From an uncultured Eubacterium sp. (GTDB lineage: Bacteria; Bacillota; Clostridia; Lachnospirales; Lachnospiraceae), in contig CAJUHV010000036.1 of the NCBI GenBank assembly GCA_910586445.1, positions 9,115 to 31,682 on the forward strand: a stretch of DNA of 22,568 nt. The letters run 5' to 3'. The position numbers and the translations under genes were made by a program. The stretch's first letter is position 1. Every line of letters begins with the position of its first letter. Shown here piece after piece: positions 22,398-22,568 of this stretch. A model generated the notes under the pieces. That model searched no databases, was not told the origin of the DNA, and saw only the letters and a list, made by a program, of their open reading frames with translations.

Positions 22398-22568
22398 AAA
22401 AATGAATATGCATAGAAAATAAATATATGTAAAAAAGAACATGCGCAGAAAATAAAAACATGTAAAAATGAATACGTATGGAAAATATAAATACATGCAA
22501 AAAGAATATGTGCAGGAGATAAAAACATGTAAAAAAGAATGTGCATAGAAAATAAAAACATGTAAAAA
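22398..22568. repeat. 33-bp tandem repeat array running off the right edge
   Basis: Five units lie at 22398-22430, 22431-22463, 22464-22498, 22499-22530 and 22531-22563, and a sixth begins at 22564. Each has A5-6, then GAA with an ATGNGCA-like centre, GAAAATAAA and ACATGT. Unit lengths are 33, 33, 35, 32 and 33, and there are no unique spacers. A minus-strand open frame through it encodes a repetitive hydrophobic peptide that is not credible. The 78 bp between the peptidase stop and the array hold nothing recognisable. Confidence 0.88.

Noticed and set aside
22316..22561. Minus-strand gene for an 81-residue F/I/Y-rich protein
   Set aside because: It is the translation of the tandem repeat, with no ribosome site and a repetitive peptide pattern.
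22398..22568. CRISPR array
   Set aside because: The 33-bp units follow one another directly with no unique spacers, and no cas gene is present.

Overview
The window looks like the chromosome of a Gram-positive anaerobe in the Clostridia, most likely a Lachnospiraceae-type gut bacterium. The evidence is strong Shine-Dalgarno sites (AAAGGAGG-like), TTGACA/TATAAT promoters, and typical Firmicute families: BlaI/BlaR1, PadR/HAAS, OmpR-type regulator/kinase/ABC exporter modules and the DUF969/DUF979 pair. No rRNA, tRNA, CRISPR array or phage structural gene was seen.

Layout. (1) 1-4190: the end of an FtsX/MacB-type ABC permease entering from the left edge, then its response regulator and histidine kinase. 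(2) 4205-4664: a collapsed AAA-ATPase/PD-(D/E)XK pseudogene and a terminator hairpin. (3) 4695-6116 (minus): a PadR repressor and a HAAS-domain membrane protein behind a consensus promoter that contains a near-perfect 21-bp palindrome. (4) 6182-8741: a BlaI/BlaR1-type operon with two direct-repeat operators. Its BlaR1 protein has the M56 protease but no recognisable penicillin-binding sensor. (5) 8780-11297 (minus): an intact member of the same AAA-ATPase/nuclease family and a nitroreductase. (6) 11320-13286: gene remnants and short inverted-repeat elements, then an AT-rich MFS efflux gene. (7) 13294-18573: a second regulator/kinase/ABC ATPase/permease module, complete here. (8) 18625-19534: a discoidin-like protein. 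(9) 19568-22319: a DUF969-DUF979-metallopeptidase operon. (10) 22398 to the right edge: a 33-bp tandem repeat.

Two themes stand out beyond ordinary annotation. First, a small inverted-repeat element family occurs as one complete 164-bp copy (11585-11748), one nearly complete copy (10341-10488) and at least four tip fragments. Its tips supply the stop codons of two unrelated genes and lie inside gene remnants. Its central hairpin shows a compensatory base-pair change between the two long copies. Second, a roughly 50-60 bp regulatory sequence is present twice in the same orientation (11261-11319 and 13294-13344). The two copies bracket the AT-rich MFS segment, as if a once-shared divergent promoter between the nitroreductase and the second two-component system had been duplicated when about 2 kb was inserted.

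The two exporter modules probably sense and expel cell-envelope-active compounds, and the BlaR1-like system and MFS pump fit the same picture. All functions are read by eye from sequence motifs. No database search was run.
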